From contig NZ_PQMB01000005.1 of NCBI RefSeq assembly GCF_002918555.1, positions 411,089 through 475,088 on the forward strand: a stretch of 64,000 nucleotides of DNA, in the 5' to 3' direction. Both the position numbers and the translations under genes were made by a program. The notes under the pieces are model-generated. The model did not search any database, was not told the origin of the DNA, and saw nothing but the letters and a program-made list of their open reading frames with translations. The DNA comes from Citrobacter amalonaticus (GTDB taxonomy: Bacteria; Pseudomonadota; Gammaproteobacteria; Enterobacterales; Enterobacteriaceae). The stretch's first letter is position 1; each line of letters starts with the position of its first letter. Below are positions 43,414-52,487 of this stretch, piece after piece.

Positions 43414-46053
43414 ATGCTGTACATTCCAGATGCTAAAACTTTGCATAACAATATTGCTGGAATTCCGGTTTATTTCAGTCTTATTTCGGGCCGTCTGGTT
43501 CCCATCAAGAAATTACTCATCGCGCTGATTTTATGTCCACCTTTCGCGTATTCTGAAACTCAACCCGTGGAAGAAATTCAATATCAGTTCGACGATGCCA
43601 TGCTGGTCGGTCGCGGGAAAGATCAACAGATCGTCGCCCGATTTAATCAGGCAAACAGCATTGCTGCCGGGACGTATCAGGTCGATATTTTTATTAACGG
43701 TAATTTTTATTCCCGGCAATCGCTCAGTTTTGCCCCCAACGCTCAGGGAATCGTGTCCCCTTGCCTGCCGCCTGAATTATTAGTAAAAGGCGGCGTCGCG
43801 CCGGAGAGCATTACGGCAACAGAGAATACGACGCAATGCGCAACGCTGGAGAGTCAGATAGAAGGTGCGTCAAACCGATTTGACTTCGCAAGACTACGGC
43901 TGGATTTATTCATTCCTCAGGCGCTTATGATACGCACACCCCGCGGGAGCGTTTCGGCAGGCGATCTGTCAGCGGGAGAAACCGTCGCATTCGCGAATTA
44001 TGATACGAACTACTATCGCACTGACGCGTCAGGCCAGACGTCAGAATCGACTTATCTGGGCCTGAACGCCGGGCTAAACTTAGGTTTGTGGCAGCTGCGC
44101 CACCAGGCTAACTATAATCGCTACGCCAGCGATTCTGCCCCCGGCAGCAGCCACTGGACACCGCTACGAACCTATGTTCAGAGACCTGTCATGGCCCTGC
44201 GCAGTGAGCTGACGCTGGGCGACAGCTATACCTCCGGCACCCTGTTTAGCAGTATTGGCTTTCGCGGGATCCAGCTAGAAACTGACGATCGCATGTTACC
44301 GGAATCTCAGCGAGGCTATGCGCCAACCATTCGCGGTATTGCCTCTACAACGGCGAAAGTCACCGTGTCGCAGTCAGGCAGTAAAATCTATCAGACCACC
44401 GTCGCTCCGGGCGCATTTATCATTGATGACCTTTATCCCACCAGCTATCAGGGGGATTTAGTGGTTGAAATTCAGGAAGCTGACGGACGCGTATCGTCAT
44501 TTACCGTGCCATTTTCAGCGGTCCCGAACTCCATGCGTCCGGGACGCTCTCATGTTAATTTCTCTGCCGGACAGGTGCGGGACATTGGTGATAGTGACGC
44601 AAATTTTGCCGACCTGACGTGGCAAACGGGTTTAACCAATGCCATCACGGCGAATAGCGGCGTACGCATTTCACAGGGGTACCAGTCCCTGCTTGGCGGC
44701 TTTGTCTTAACCAACCAGTTAGGTGCGCTGGGCCTGGACGCTGTCTATTCACGTGCGGATGTTCTGGGTGAAAATCTTAACGGTTGGCGTCTGGGTGCGA
44801 CCTACAGCCGTACATTTGCCCCTACCGCGACCACCCTGGCGCTGGCAGGCTACCGCTACTCCACCGATGGCTATCGCGATCTCAGCGATGTGCTGGGTTT
44901 GCGTGACGCACACGATCGTAGCGGCACCTGGAATTCCAGCACCTACCAGCAGAAAAATCAGTTCGTGCTGACGGTGAGCCAAGGGCTGTCCAGCTACGGA
45001 CAGCTCTACGTTTCAGGCTCGACAAGCGATTATCGTGACGGACGCGGTCGCGATACGCAGTATCAGATGGGGTATTCGAATAGCTGGCGTTCGGTCAGCT
45101 ACAACCTCTCGTTGAGCAGACAGCGAACTGGCAGCACCCGTTACGGTGTACAGACTTCACAAGACAATAGCAACAATGCCGCAGGCAATTCCGGCAGTAC
45201 GCAAAATATCCTGATGTTTTCGATTTCGGTTCCACTCGGCGAAGGCTCACGTTCACCTATCCTGACCTCCGGCATGAGCCATCAATCCGGCGACAGCCGC
45301 AGTACCTATTATCAAAGTTCACTCGCCGGTACGCTGGGGGAAAATCAAACCCTCAGCTACACCCTGAACGGGGCTTACGACAACGCCGGAACCGGTACAA
45401 CCGTAGGCACAAACGTCACGAAACAGCTGCCCTGGGCCACGATTGGCGGTAGCGCCTCACACAACCGTGATTATACCCAGGGCGGCGCAAGCCTACGCGG
45501 CGCTCTGGTCGCCCATTCAGGCGGCATCACGCTCGGTCCTTATCTTGGCGATACTTTCGGTCTTGTTGAAGCCGACGGCGTGCATGGCGCAGAAGTCCAA
45601 AATGGTATGGGCGCAAAAATCAACAGCTTTGGCTATGCCATCGTCCCTTCGCTGGTTCCCTACAGGTACAACGATATCAGCCTCGACTCGAAAGGCATTA
45701 AAAACCAGAGCGCTGAGCTTGCCGAAAACCAGCAGCGGGTAGCGCCTTATGCCGGGGCCGCGGTAAAAGTGCGTTTCAGAACGCTGGAAGGATATCCCCT
45801 GTTAATCAAAATCCTGCGTAAGCCTGAAGAAAATATCCCGTTAGGGTCTGACGTTTACGACAGTAAAAACGCCGTGGTTGGTTTGGTCGGGCAGGGAAAC
45901 CAGGTCTATGCCCGTGCCTCCGCGAAAAAAGGCACGCTGCGTGTGAAATGGGGGGAATCGCCGTCCGGGCAATGCCTCTTGAAATACGACTTACGTAACA
46001 CCGATTTGTCGCAAACGCTGCACAGGCTTGACCTGCCATGCAACGGTATCTGA
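43414..46053 (+). CDS. Fimbrial outer-membrane usher, operon 1
   Basis: An 879-residue PapC/FimD-type usher forming the assembly pore in the outer membrane. The N-terminal domain (YQFDDAMLVGRGKDQQIVARFN), barrel motif SIGFRGIQLETDDRMLPESQRGYAP, and plug-region RVSSFTVPFSAVPNSMRPG are family hallmarks; the C-terminal domain has GSDVYDSKNAVVGLVGQGNQVYAR. The ATG at 43414 is selected because GGAGGAAAGG lies directly upstream. The unusual N-terminus (about 45 residues before the hydrophobic segment KKLLIALILCPPFAYS) may include a long signal region. Confidence 0.94.
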   Translation: MLYIPDAKTLHNNIAGIPVYFSLISGRLVPIKKLLIALILCPPFAYSETQPVEEIQYQFDDAMLVGRGKDQQIVARFNQANSIAAGTYQVDIFINGNFYSRQSLSFAPNAQGIVSPCLPPELLVKGGVAPESITATENTTQCATLESQIEGASNRFDFARLRLDLFIPQALMIRTPRGSVSAGDLSAGETVAFANYDTNYYRTDASGQTSESTYLGLNAGLNLGLWQLRHQANYNRYASDSAPGSSHWTPLRTYVQRPVMALRSELTLGDSYTSGTLFSSIGFRGIQLETDDRMLPESQRGYAPTIRGIASTTAKVTVSQSGSKIYQTTVAPGAFIIDDLYPTSYQGDLVVEIQEADGRVSSFTVPFSAVPNSMRPGRSHVNFSAGQVRDIGDSDANFADLTWQTGLTNAITANSGVRISQGYQSLLGGFVLTNQLGALGLDAVYSRADVLGENLNGWRLGATYSRTFAPTATTLALAGYRYSTDGYRDLSDVLGLRDAHDRSGTWNSSTYQQKNQFVLTVSQGLSSYGQLYVSGSTSDYRDGRGRDTQYQMGYSNSWRSVSYNLSLSRQRTGSTRYGVQTSQDNSNNAAGNSGSTQNILMFSISVPLGEGSRSPILTSGMSHQSGDSRSTYYQSSLAGTLGENQTLSYTLNGAYDNAGTGTTVGTNVTKQLPWATIGGSASHNRDYTQGGASLRGALVAHSGGITLGPYLGDTFGLVEADGVHGAEVQNGMGAKINSFGYAIVPSLVPYRYNDISLDSKGIKNQSAELAENQQRVAPYAGAAVKVRFRTLEGYPLLIKILRKPEENIPLGSDVYDSKNAVVGLVGQGNQVYARASAKKGTLRVKWGESPSGQCLLKYDLRNTDLSQTLHRLDLPCNGI

Positions 46054-46066
46054 CGGGAAAAAGATC

Positions 46067-47416
46067 ATGAAAAAAATATTCGCCGCCGCTTTTCTCATGC
46101 TGTCTGGTGCGCTACTGGCTTCGCCTGCCTGGGCCACCTGCTATCGGATCACCAGTACCAATACAAACTCAAGCTCTAACTATTACACCGAACCGGGGAA
46201 AGGCACTGCGGCAAGCTGGGATGGCGCCACCGACACTTCAGGCTCCGCCGGAACATTACCCACGGTAATCAACATCAACAACAGTACCTTTCAGCCGGAT
46301 GGGACTCTGCTCGCGTCAGGCATCGTTAACTTCCTGGAATCCGGCGCTCAGTCCTACAACAGCGAGCAAATTTTGTTTCGTTGTACTGCCAGTGAGGAAG
46401 GTCAATTATATGAGTATTACGCCACCAACGGCGACGCAACCTATGCAGGAAAAAACGAAGTTGGTTCGACCAAAGGGTTGCCGGAAAGCTATCAGACCTA
46501 TGCGACGGGGATGGCGTTGCGTGCAACCAATATGACAACTGGCGAGTATTACAGCCGTTACTGGAAATCCAGACCGCTGGTTAATCTCGATCGTGATTCT
46601 TTAGGCTGGATTCTGGTTAAAGCCAAAGATTTCAGCAATACCAGGGTAGAACTCTTCCGGCTCAGCAACAGCTCTGGAGGATGGTCATCAACCGGTATTT
46701 ATCCTCAGTCACAGCCAGCCACCTACATCGCCTTCCAGGGCGGCGGTTTCTCACCCGCCCTGACCGTCGGCAGCGACTCGTGCTCACAATATAGCGGCTG
46801 GTATAGCGCCTGGACCGGCGCCGTCAACTTGTATAACCGTATCAATATCCGCCGTTCAGCAACCTGTTCCGTGACAAACGTGACGCCAACCGTCATTTTC
46901 CCGACGATATCCGTCTCTGAGCTTTCTTCAGGCATTACCCGGCAGAAACCTGTCACCATCCGTTTTAGCTGTCAGACAGGGAGTCCGGCAAATACTGGCG
47001 TAACCGCCTTAGTCAGCGGCGTTGCCGCAAAACAGACCGCGATGGGCATTCTGGTCAATCCGGCTAATGCCGCTGCCGCCGTCTCGGAAGGATTGGGTAC
47101 CGCAGGCTCCGGCGTCAGTTATCTGCTTTCAGATAACTACAACACCTCGCCCAATATCGCCACCGGTGTTGGCATTCAGTTCACCCGAACCAACGGCTCA
47201 GCGCTGAACCTCCTCAGCACGCTTAGCGGATCGGTATTGGGCAGCAATGCGGCAGGGTGGTATCCGGTACTGGATGATGCCTCCGCTGGCAACGTGGTCG
47301 ATGGCGTCACCACCTACACGAAAACAATAAACGCCACGTTTACCGCTTTACCCGGGAAAACCATTACCCCAGGCAAGTTTACTGCGACAGCGCAGGTGAT
47401 CATTCAGGTGCAATGA
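46067..47416 (+). CDS. Fimbrial tip adhesin, operon 1
   Basis: A 449-residue two-domain adhesin. The signal peptide (MKKIFAAAFLMLSGALLASPAWA) precedes CYRITSTNTNSSSNYYTEPG and a variable receptor-binding domain rich in Tyr/Ser/Thr (to about residue 280). The C-terminal pilin-like domain (VTPTVIFPTISVSE through VIIQVQ) carries the donor-strand acceptor groove. ATG at 46067 has GGGAAAAAG upstream. The domain layout resembles Yeh/Stc-type adhesins; the receptor is unknown. It overlaps the next chaperone gene by four bases. Confidence 0.88.
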   Translation: MKKIFAAAFLMLSGALLASPAWATCYRITSTNTNSSSNYYTEPGKGTAASWDGATDTSGSAGTLPTVININNSTFQPDGTLLASGIVNFLESGAQSYNSEQILFRCTASEEGQLYEYYATNGDATYAGKNEVGSTKGLPESYQTYATGMALRATNMTTGEYYSRYWKSRPLVNLDRDSLGWILVKAKDFSNTRVELFRLSNSSGGWSSTGIYPQSQPATYIAFQGGGFSPALTVGSDSCSQYSGWYSAWTGAVNLYNRINIRRSATCSVTNVTPTVIFPTISVSELSSGITRQKPVTIRFSCQTGSPANTGVTALVSGVAAKQTAMGILVNPANAAAAVSEGLGTAGSGVSYLLSDNYNTSPNIATGVGIQFTRTNGSALNLLSTLSGSVLGSNAAGWYPVLDDASAGNVVDGVTTYTKTINATFTALPGKTITPGKFTATAQVIIQVQ

Positions 47417-48135
47417 TGAAAAAGCTCAGAAAATATCTCCTGCCGCTACTGGTACTCAGTCATATCTGTCAAGCCGGGATGACGATTGAATCCTCACGCG
47501 TGGTGTTTTCCGCCTCCAGTCGGGAACGCTCGTTAATGCTGGCTAACGATAATCACTACCCGGTAATCGTTCAAACGTGGGTGGATAATGGCGATCTGAA
47601 AAATACGCCGGAAACGGTAGATAACGTCCCTGTTATCCCGCTGCCAGGGGTTTTTCGGCTCGAGCCACAAGAGAAAAAAAATCTCCGGCTGCTGGCTACT
47701 TACCTGCCCCAGGCAACCGATCGGGAATCATTATACTGGCTGAACATATATGAAATCCCGCCGGTAGAGGCAAAACTACCCGCCAGTTTATCGGCGGTAA
47801 AAGTCGCCGTTCGCCTGCAACTTAAGCTGTTTTTCCGCCCGGAAAACCTGTCGTCCTCGCCGGATAAGGTGGTTGAACAGCAAAAGATTGAGCTACAGAG
47901 AATGCCGGGCAGTCTGGCGATAAAAATCAGCAATCCGACCCCGTATTTTGCAACCTATCGTTCATTAAACCTGACAGGGGAAGGTAGCGTGCAAACCCTC
48001 GAGCCGGGGATGCTCTCGCCATTTAGCGCTAAAACCATCAATAAAGAGGTTGCGACCCAGTGGAAGCCACAGCGAGCTACGTTTGAACTGATTGATGATG
48101 ATGGCAATCTCATCAAAGGCAGCCGCAATTTTTAA
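47413..48135 (+). CDS. Second fimbrial chaperone, operon 1
   Basis: A 240-residue PapD-like chaperone with signal peptide (ending HICQAG). Family motifs: SSRVVFSASSRERSLML and LPQATDRESLYWLNIYEIPP, and the conserved LKLFFRP strand. It is overlapped by the adhesin stop codon (ATGA), so it is translationally coupled to it. A dedicated second chaperone at the operon end may serve the adhesin specifically; the second operon in this window has the same arrangement. Confidence 0.92.
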   Translation: MMKKLRKYLLPLLVLSHICQAGMTIESSRVVFSASSRERSLMLANDNHYPVIVQTWVDNGDLKNTPETVDNVPVIPLPGVFRLEPQEKKNLRLLATYLPQATDRESLYWLNIYEIPPVEAKLPASLSAVKVAVRLQLKLFFRPENLSSSPDKVVEQQKIELQRMPGSLAIKISNPTPYFATYRSLNLTGEGSVQTLEPGMLSPFSAKTINKEVATQWKPQRATFELIDDDGNLIKGSRNF

Positions 48136-48163
48136 TTGTGCTAATGACAAAAGAACGTCACGC

Positions 48164-48191
48164 GAAAACGGCATCCGGAGATACCGTTTTC
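48164..48191. terminator. Hairpin between fimbrial operon 1 and mgt operon
   Basis: GAAAACGG (48164-48171) pairs with CCGTTTTC (48184-48191) with further AT pairs inside. It lies between the convergent ends of the chaperone gene and mgtU and may terminate both, although neither side has a strong T tract. Confidence 0.6.
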
Positions 48192-48199
48192 AATTCCTT

Positions 48200-48286
48200 T
48201 TACCTTATCAGGATGGTCAGCAGAATGGTGATTACCACGATAACCACCACCTGTAAAAAGACCTTATCGAGGCCTGGTCTTCGCAT
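48200..48286 (-). CDS. mgtU: Small membrane protein, probable MgtU
   Basis: A 28-residue peptide starting MRRPGLDKVFLQ followed by a single hydrophobic helix of Val/Ile/Leu/Thr and a final Arg. It lies 11 bases after mgtR, last in the mgtC-mgtB-mgtR order. In Salmonella the operon is mgtCBRU, where MgtU is a 28-residue inner-membrane peptide reported to protect MgtB from proteolysis. Length, position and single-helix form agree. It is too short for ordinary gene callers; the assignment is from context and memory. Confidence 0.72.
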   Translation of the reverse strand: MRRPGLDKVFLQVVVIVVITILLTILIR

Positions 48287-48297
48287 GCGTCACCTCA

Positions 48298-48390
48298 TCA
48301 GAGAATGATTTGCCAGATGGCCAGCAGCAGCACCAACAGACCAATCAGTAAGAAGATCAGCGCGATGACATTGTCGGGTGAACGTTTCAT
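48298..48390 (-). CDS. mgtR: MgtR regulatory peptide
   Basis: A 30-residue hydrophobic peptide beginning MKRSPDNVIALIFLLIG and ending LAIWQIIL, nearly the same as Salmonella MgtR. MgtR is an inner-membrane peptide that promotes FtsH-dependent loss of MgtC. It lies 21 bases after the mgtB stop with GGAGG upstream of its ATG. Conserved RSPD and WQI residues make the identification firm despite its size. Confidence 0.92.
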   Translation of the reverse strand: MKRSPDNVIALIFLLIGLLVLLLAIWQIIL

Positions 48391-48411
48391 CTTTGCGCCT
48401 CCCGTTCATCA

Positions 48412-51144
48412 TCAGAACCACTGACCGAAGCGTTTAATGTAGAAACGCTTCATTCCCTGCGCCACCAGGCAGTAGCTCAGTAATGTTGCCACCAGCCACG
48501 GGAAGTAGCTCACCGGCAGCGGTTCCAGGCCCACCATCGCACCGAGCGGCGAGAACGGGATATAAATACCGATCGCCATGATCAACGCCGTGGTCAGCAG
48601 AACCGGTAGCGTAGCGCGACTCTGGATAAACGGGATCTTCTGCGTTCTCAGCATATGCACGACCAGCGTCTGCGACAGCAGCCCTTCAATAAACCAGCCG
48701 GACTGGAACAGCGCCTGAGCTTCAACACTATTCGCCGCAAAGACATACCACATCAGCGCAAACGTGGTGATATCGAAAATGGACGAGGTCGGGCCAATCC
48801 ACAACATGAAACGACCAATATTTTTGGCATCCCATTTACGCGGCTTGCGCAGAAACTCTTTATCCATTTTGTCCCAGGGCAGCGACAGCTGAGAGATGTC
48901 ATACATCAGGTTCTGGATCAGCAAATGAATCGCCAGCATCGGCAGGAACGGGATGAAGGCGCTCGCCACCAGAACCGAGAAGACATTGCCAAAGTTAGAG
49001 CTGGCGGTCATGTTCAGGTACTTGATGATATTACCGAAAGTCTCACGTCCCTTGATCACCCCCTCTTCGAGCACCATCAAATCTTTTTCCAGCAGGATAA
49101 TATCGGAGGACTCTTTGGCAATATCCGCCGCGCTGTCGACCGAAATCCCTACGTCCGCATCGCGCAGGGCGGGCGCGTCGTTAATACCGTCACCAAGAAA
49201 ACCAACGGTATGGCCGTTTTTCTGCAGCATCTGCAAAATACGGGACTTTTGTAGCGGGGTCAGTTTGGCGAATACCGCACGTTTTTCTACTTCGCGCGCC
49301 AGTTCACTGTCCGACATCACTTCAACCTGCGCCCCCGTCAGGATGTCATGTGCATCAATCCCTACCTCCAGACAAATGCGCGCGGTCACCACCGGGTTAT
49401 CGCCAGTGAGCACTTTCACCGCCACCCCGTTATCGCGCAACGCCGTTATCGCCTTTCCGGCACTCTCCTTGGGTGGATCGAGGAACGTCAGCATTCCTTC
49501 TACCGTCAGCCCCTGCTCATCGGCAGTGCTTAACGGGGTCGTCAAAGCCGAATCATCCAGCTGGCGGGTCGCCACCAGTAGCACCCGGAATCCCTGGGCG
49601 TTGTAATCTTCCGTCTTCGCCAACAGCAGCTCACGCCGGGTTTCATCCAGCGCCACCACCTTGTCACCTTCGCGCAGATGGGTCGCCACCATTAACATCT
49701 CTTCGACAGCACCTTTGCAGATCAGGCTCTTGTCGCCATGCCGCACATCCTCAACCGACACCGAAACGCGACGGCGTACAAAATCGAATGGCAGTTCATC
49801 GAGCTTCACGAAGCGCTCTTTCGCAGAGGGCGCAATTTTGTCTTCCCCAAAGCGCAGTACCGCTCTGTCCATCAGGTTACGCGCACCGCTCTGGCTGTTG
49901 CTGTTTAGCCAGGCGAGCGTCAGCACCCGGTCGCTCTCCCCGCCGTTCACGTCGAGATGATGTTCGAGGATAATGTTGTCCTGGGTCAGCGTGCCGGTTT
50001 TATCAGTGCATAACACATCCATCGCGCCAAAGTTCTGAATGGCGTTCAGACGCTTTACGATCACTTTGCGCCGCGACATGGCAATAGCGCCTTTCGCCAG
50101 GTTGGAACTGACGATCATCGGCAGCATCTCTGGCGTTAGCCCGACAGCCACAGCCAGTGCAAACAACGAGGCCTCTACCCAGTCGCCTTTGCTGAAACCG
50201 TTGATGAGCAGAACAATCGGCACCATCACCAGCATAAAGCGAATCAGCAGCCAGCTGACGCTGTTCACCCCACGATCGAACGCAGTCTGGGTGCGGGTGC
50301 CGACGATGGACTTCGCCAGCGAACCAAACCAGGTGCGGTTACCGGTGGCGACGACCACCGCCTGCGCTCTGCCGCTGGTCACGTTCGTTCCCATCAGGCA
50401 AATGTTGCCCATCTCCAGCAGGCTTTTATCCTTATTCGGCGTGGGCAGCTGGTCGCTGTCCTTGCCCGATACGCTGGCCATCACGTCATATTTCTCAACC
50501 GGCAGCGATTCTCCACTAAGAATCGACTGGCTGACGAACAGATCGCGAGACTCCAGCAAGCGAACATCCGCCGGAACCAGATCGCCAGCAGCGAGAAAAA
50601 TCACATCGCCGGGTACCAGTTCCTCAATCGGAATCTCTTCTTGTACCGGCCCAATATTGCCCGGTCCGCGACGCAGAACTGTCGCCGTGGTACGAACCAT
50701 CGATTTCAGCGCATGTGCCGCTTTGTTCGTGCGAAACTCCTGCCAGAAACGCAATAACCCACTCAGACTAACCATCGTCAGTATGATGATAATCCCGGTC
50801 AGATCGGTCTCTTCACCGTTACGCAGCGGGAGCCAGTAATCGGTGACGACACTGACAGCGGCCAGCGCCATCAGCACATAGATAAACGGGTTATTGAATG
50901 CCTGCAAAAGCTGGACCAGCGCCGGGGGTGCCTGCTCATGCGCCACTTCATTGCGGCCATATTCATCCAGTCGCTCAAGGGCATCTTCTGTCGTAAGCCC
51001 CTGACGACTGCTGTTCAGGCGCGCCAGCGTGTGATCCGGGCTGTGGAAAGCCTCCGTTTCTATCGGAAAGCTTTTTTTATGCTGCTTATCATTTTCTGAC
51101 GCAGACCGGTTTACTTTCCGGTTTTCTATTTTCATGTCAGTCAT
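48412..51144 (-). CDS. mgtB: Magnesium-transporting P-type ATPase MgtB
   Basis: A 910-residue P3B-type ATPase importing Mg2+ at low external concentration. DKTGTLTQDN is the phosphorylation site; LSGESLPVEKYD is the actuator motif and GDGINDAPALRDADVG the hinge. Ten membrane helices are expected. The sequence is close to Salmonella MgtB, including the N-terminal start MTDMKIENRKVNR. It lies 159 bases after mgtC, as part of mgtCBRU. In Salmonella the operon is PhoP-activated and further controlled through leader peptides. GGGGAT lies upstream of the ATG. Confidence 0.97.
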   Translation of the reverse strand: MTDMKIENRKVNRSASENDKQHKKSFPIETEAFHSPDHTLARLNSSRQGLTTEDALERLDEYGRNEVAHEQAPPALVQLLQAFNNPFIYVLMALAAVSVVTDYWLPLRNGEETDLTGIIIILTMVSLSGLLRFWQEFRTNKAAHALKSMVRTTATVLRRGPGNIGPVQEEIPIEELVPGDVIFLAAGDLVPADVRLLESRDLFVSQSILSGESLPVEKYDVMASVSGKDSDQLPTPNKDKSLLEMGNICLMGTNVTSGRAQAVVVATGNRTWFGSLAKSIVGTRTQTAFDRGVNSVSWLLIRFMLVMVPIVLLINGFSKGDWVEASLFALAVAVGLTPEMLPMIVSSNLAKGAIAMSRRKVIVKRLNAIQNFGAMDVLCTDKTGTLTQDNIILEHHLDVNGGESDRVLTLAWLNSNSQSGARNLMDRAVLRFGEDKIAPSAKERFVKLDELPFDFVRRRVSVSVEDVRHGDKSLICKGAVEEMLMVATHLREGDKVVALDETRRELLLAKTEDYNAQGFRVLLVATRQLDDSALTTPLSTADEQGLTVEGMLTFLDPPKESAGKAITALRDNGVAVKVLTGDNPVVTARICLEVGIDAHDILTGAQVEVMSDSELAREVEKRAVFAKLTPLQKSRILQMLQKNGHTVGFLGDGINDAPALRDADVGISVDSAADIAKESSDIILLEKDLMVLEEGVIKGRETFGNIIKYLNMTASSNFGNVFSVLVASAFIPFLPMLAIHLLIQNLMYDISQLSLPWDKMDKEFLRKPRKWDAKNIGRFMLWIGPTSSIFDITTFALMWYVFAANSVEAQALFQSGWFIEGLLSQTLVVHMLRTQKIPFIQSRATLPVLLTTALIMAIGIYIPFSPLGAMVGLEPLPVSYFPWLVATLLSYCLVAQGMKRFYIKRFGQWF

Positions 51145-51303
51145 GATTTATCCCCAAATTTAAGACGTCGTTATTCCTGCACAGAAATCTCTATGCATAA
51201 TGTATTTCTCACTCTACAGAGCAGGTATTACTTTATGTGTATGGGAATATCCATCATTCCCTCCTTATGCGATACTTCGCAGCGTATTGAAGTTCGGGAA
51301 GGA

Positions 51304-51999
51304 TTACCTCCCCTGTGCACTCCAGCGAACTGAAGTAATATTTTCATGCCCACCGATTCTGGACATAATAAGATCCCGTGTTTTTCGGTTATCGGAGTCA
51401 CTAATAATCTCGGCGCGAATTTCCTTGTGGCCTTTTTCTTCCGCAGAGACACAGCCCAGTCCGTGCAGGCTGAGCGTCATCTCTTTCGCTATATTCAGTA
51501 ACAGCTGGCGAATGGCATTTTCATGATCGTCATTGCAGGTGACTTTCAGAACATAGCGTTTTTCTTCTTCTGTTGCGCCTGGGATTTGATTAATCCGCTG
51601 CGCGGCTTCGCGAAGCAAAATATTGGCGCACAGGATAATCAACGTGGCCGCCGCCGCATTCCAGAACTGCCCCAGACCACATAAGACACCAATGCCCGCG
51701 GAGCACCACAGCGTCGCTGCGGTGTTCAGGCCGCGCACATTCATGCCTTCACGCATAATGACGCCAGCGCCAAGAAAGCCAATCCCGGAGACAATCTGCG
51801 CCGCAATGCGCCCCGGACTGTCAGGGGATGTGGACATTGAACTCAGAATAAAAACCGCCGCACCGGTGGCAACTAACGCATTAGTTCGCAAGCCAGCCAT
51901 CCGCTGACGCCATTGTCTTTCCGCACCAATCAGCGCCCCCAGCAGCATCGCTGCGAGCAAATTTGAGATATAAGGAAACATCAACATACGTTCCTCCAT
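51304..51999 (-). CDS. mgtC: MgtC virulence/ATP-homeostasis protein
   Basis: A 231-residue inner-membrane protein close to Salmonella MgtC, needed for growth in low Mg2+ and inside macrophages; it inhibits the F1Fo ATPase in Salmonella. The N-terminal membrane part (LGALIGAERQWRQRMAGLRTNALVATGAA; GIGFLGAGVIMREGMNVRGLNTAATLWCSAG) is very conserved, and the cytosolic C-terminal ACT-like domain is more variable. The usual annotated start is MEERMLMF at 51999, but GGAGG within this start lies five bases before the ATG at 51987, so initiation at the fifth codon (227 residues) is plausible. The long leader upstream contains two short peptides. Confidence 0.97.
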   Translation of the reverse strand: MEERMLMFPYISNLLAAMLLGALIGAERQWRQRMAGLRTNALVATGAAVFILSSMSTSPDSPGRIAAQIVSGIGFLGAGVIMREGMNVRGLNTAATLWCSAGIGVLCGLGQFWNAAAATLIILCANILLREAAQRINQIPGATEEEKRYVLKVTCNDDHENAIRQLLLNIAKEMTLSLHGLGCVSAEEKGHKEIRAEIISDSDNRKTRDLIMSRIGGHENITSVRWSAQGR

Positions 52000-52064
52000 T
52001 TTTGCTGGAAGAATTAAGTACGTGCTTTATTTAGCACACGACAAATTGTCGCCCAAAAGAGCGA

Positions 52065-52115
52065 TTAACGTCGTGCTGACGGTGGAGGGAATAAAGAATT
52101 TTTAAACATGAACAT
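52065..52115 (-). CDS. mgtP: MgtP leader peptide (proline-sensing)
   Basis: A 16-residue peptide, MFMFKNSLFPPPSARR, in the mgtC leader. Three consecutive Pro codons (CCT CCA CCG) mark it as the counterpart of Salmonella mgtP, in which ribosome stalling at proline codons promotes mgtC transcription when charged tRNA-Pro is scarce. GAGGG lies upstream of the ATG. It ends 65 bases before the mgtC start. Confidence 0.82.
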   Translation of the reverse strand: MFMFKNSLFPPPSARR

Positions 52116-52223
52116 AACGACTGCCCTCGCGACACTGCGCGGTTGTAACTTTATTGGGAGGCAATCGACTGTCTGAGGTGATTGCTGCCCGCCGTTTCGG
52201 CAAGCAGCGCAGGAATAAATGCG

Positions 52224-52262
52224 TTAGCTTGCCTTGTTATTTAAGTAAGGGTGACTGTCCAA
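52224..52262 (-). CDS. mgtM: Candidate MgtM leader peptide (TTG start)
   Basis: A 12-codon frame with TTG start at 52262 and AGGAG seven bases upstream reads MDSHPYLNNKAS. It is the first short frame of the predicted mgt transcript, where Salmonella mgtM senses ATP through transcription-translation coupling. The in-frame ATG at 52292 overlaps the -10 element and would not be in the RNA. The assignment is from position. Confidence 0.55.
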   Translation of the reverse strand: MDSHPYLNNKAS

Positions 52263-52290
52263 CGTATTACTCCTGTGTGAATTTGTGCTC

Positions 52291-52331
52291 ATTATAGTCG
52301 GTCATTGAATTGAGTAAAGTTAAAAAAAACA
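52291..52331 (-). promoter_or_regulatory. mgt operon promoter and possible PhoP box
   Basis: On the minus strand TATAAT (52291-52296) is a perfect -10. Upstream, TGTTTT-N5-ACTTTA (52315-52331) loosely resembles the PhoP direct repeat and overlaps the -35 position. It starts a leader of about 280 bases before mgtC. PhoP control is inferred from Salmonella; the box match is weak. Confidence 0.55.
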
Positions 52332-52487
52332 TTCAGTGACGATTTGTTTAGGTTTTCCTGACGGGCTTTGTTGATGACAATAAAATGACAATGTCGCAAT
52401 AAATTCCGTTTCCTCGCCCGCAGCGCCCCGACATCTCTGATATGATGGCTGCACACAAATAAGACAAAACAACATGCTGAGGAAAAA

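Noticed and set aside
48655-49606. Several long plus-strand frames within mgtB
   Set aside because: Antisense shadows of a clear P-type ATPase gene.
52290-52292. ATG as start of the mgtM leader peptide
   Set aside because: It overlaps the TATAAT -10 element, so it should lie upstream of the transcription start.
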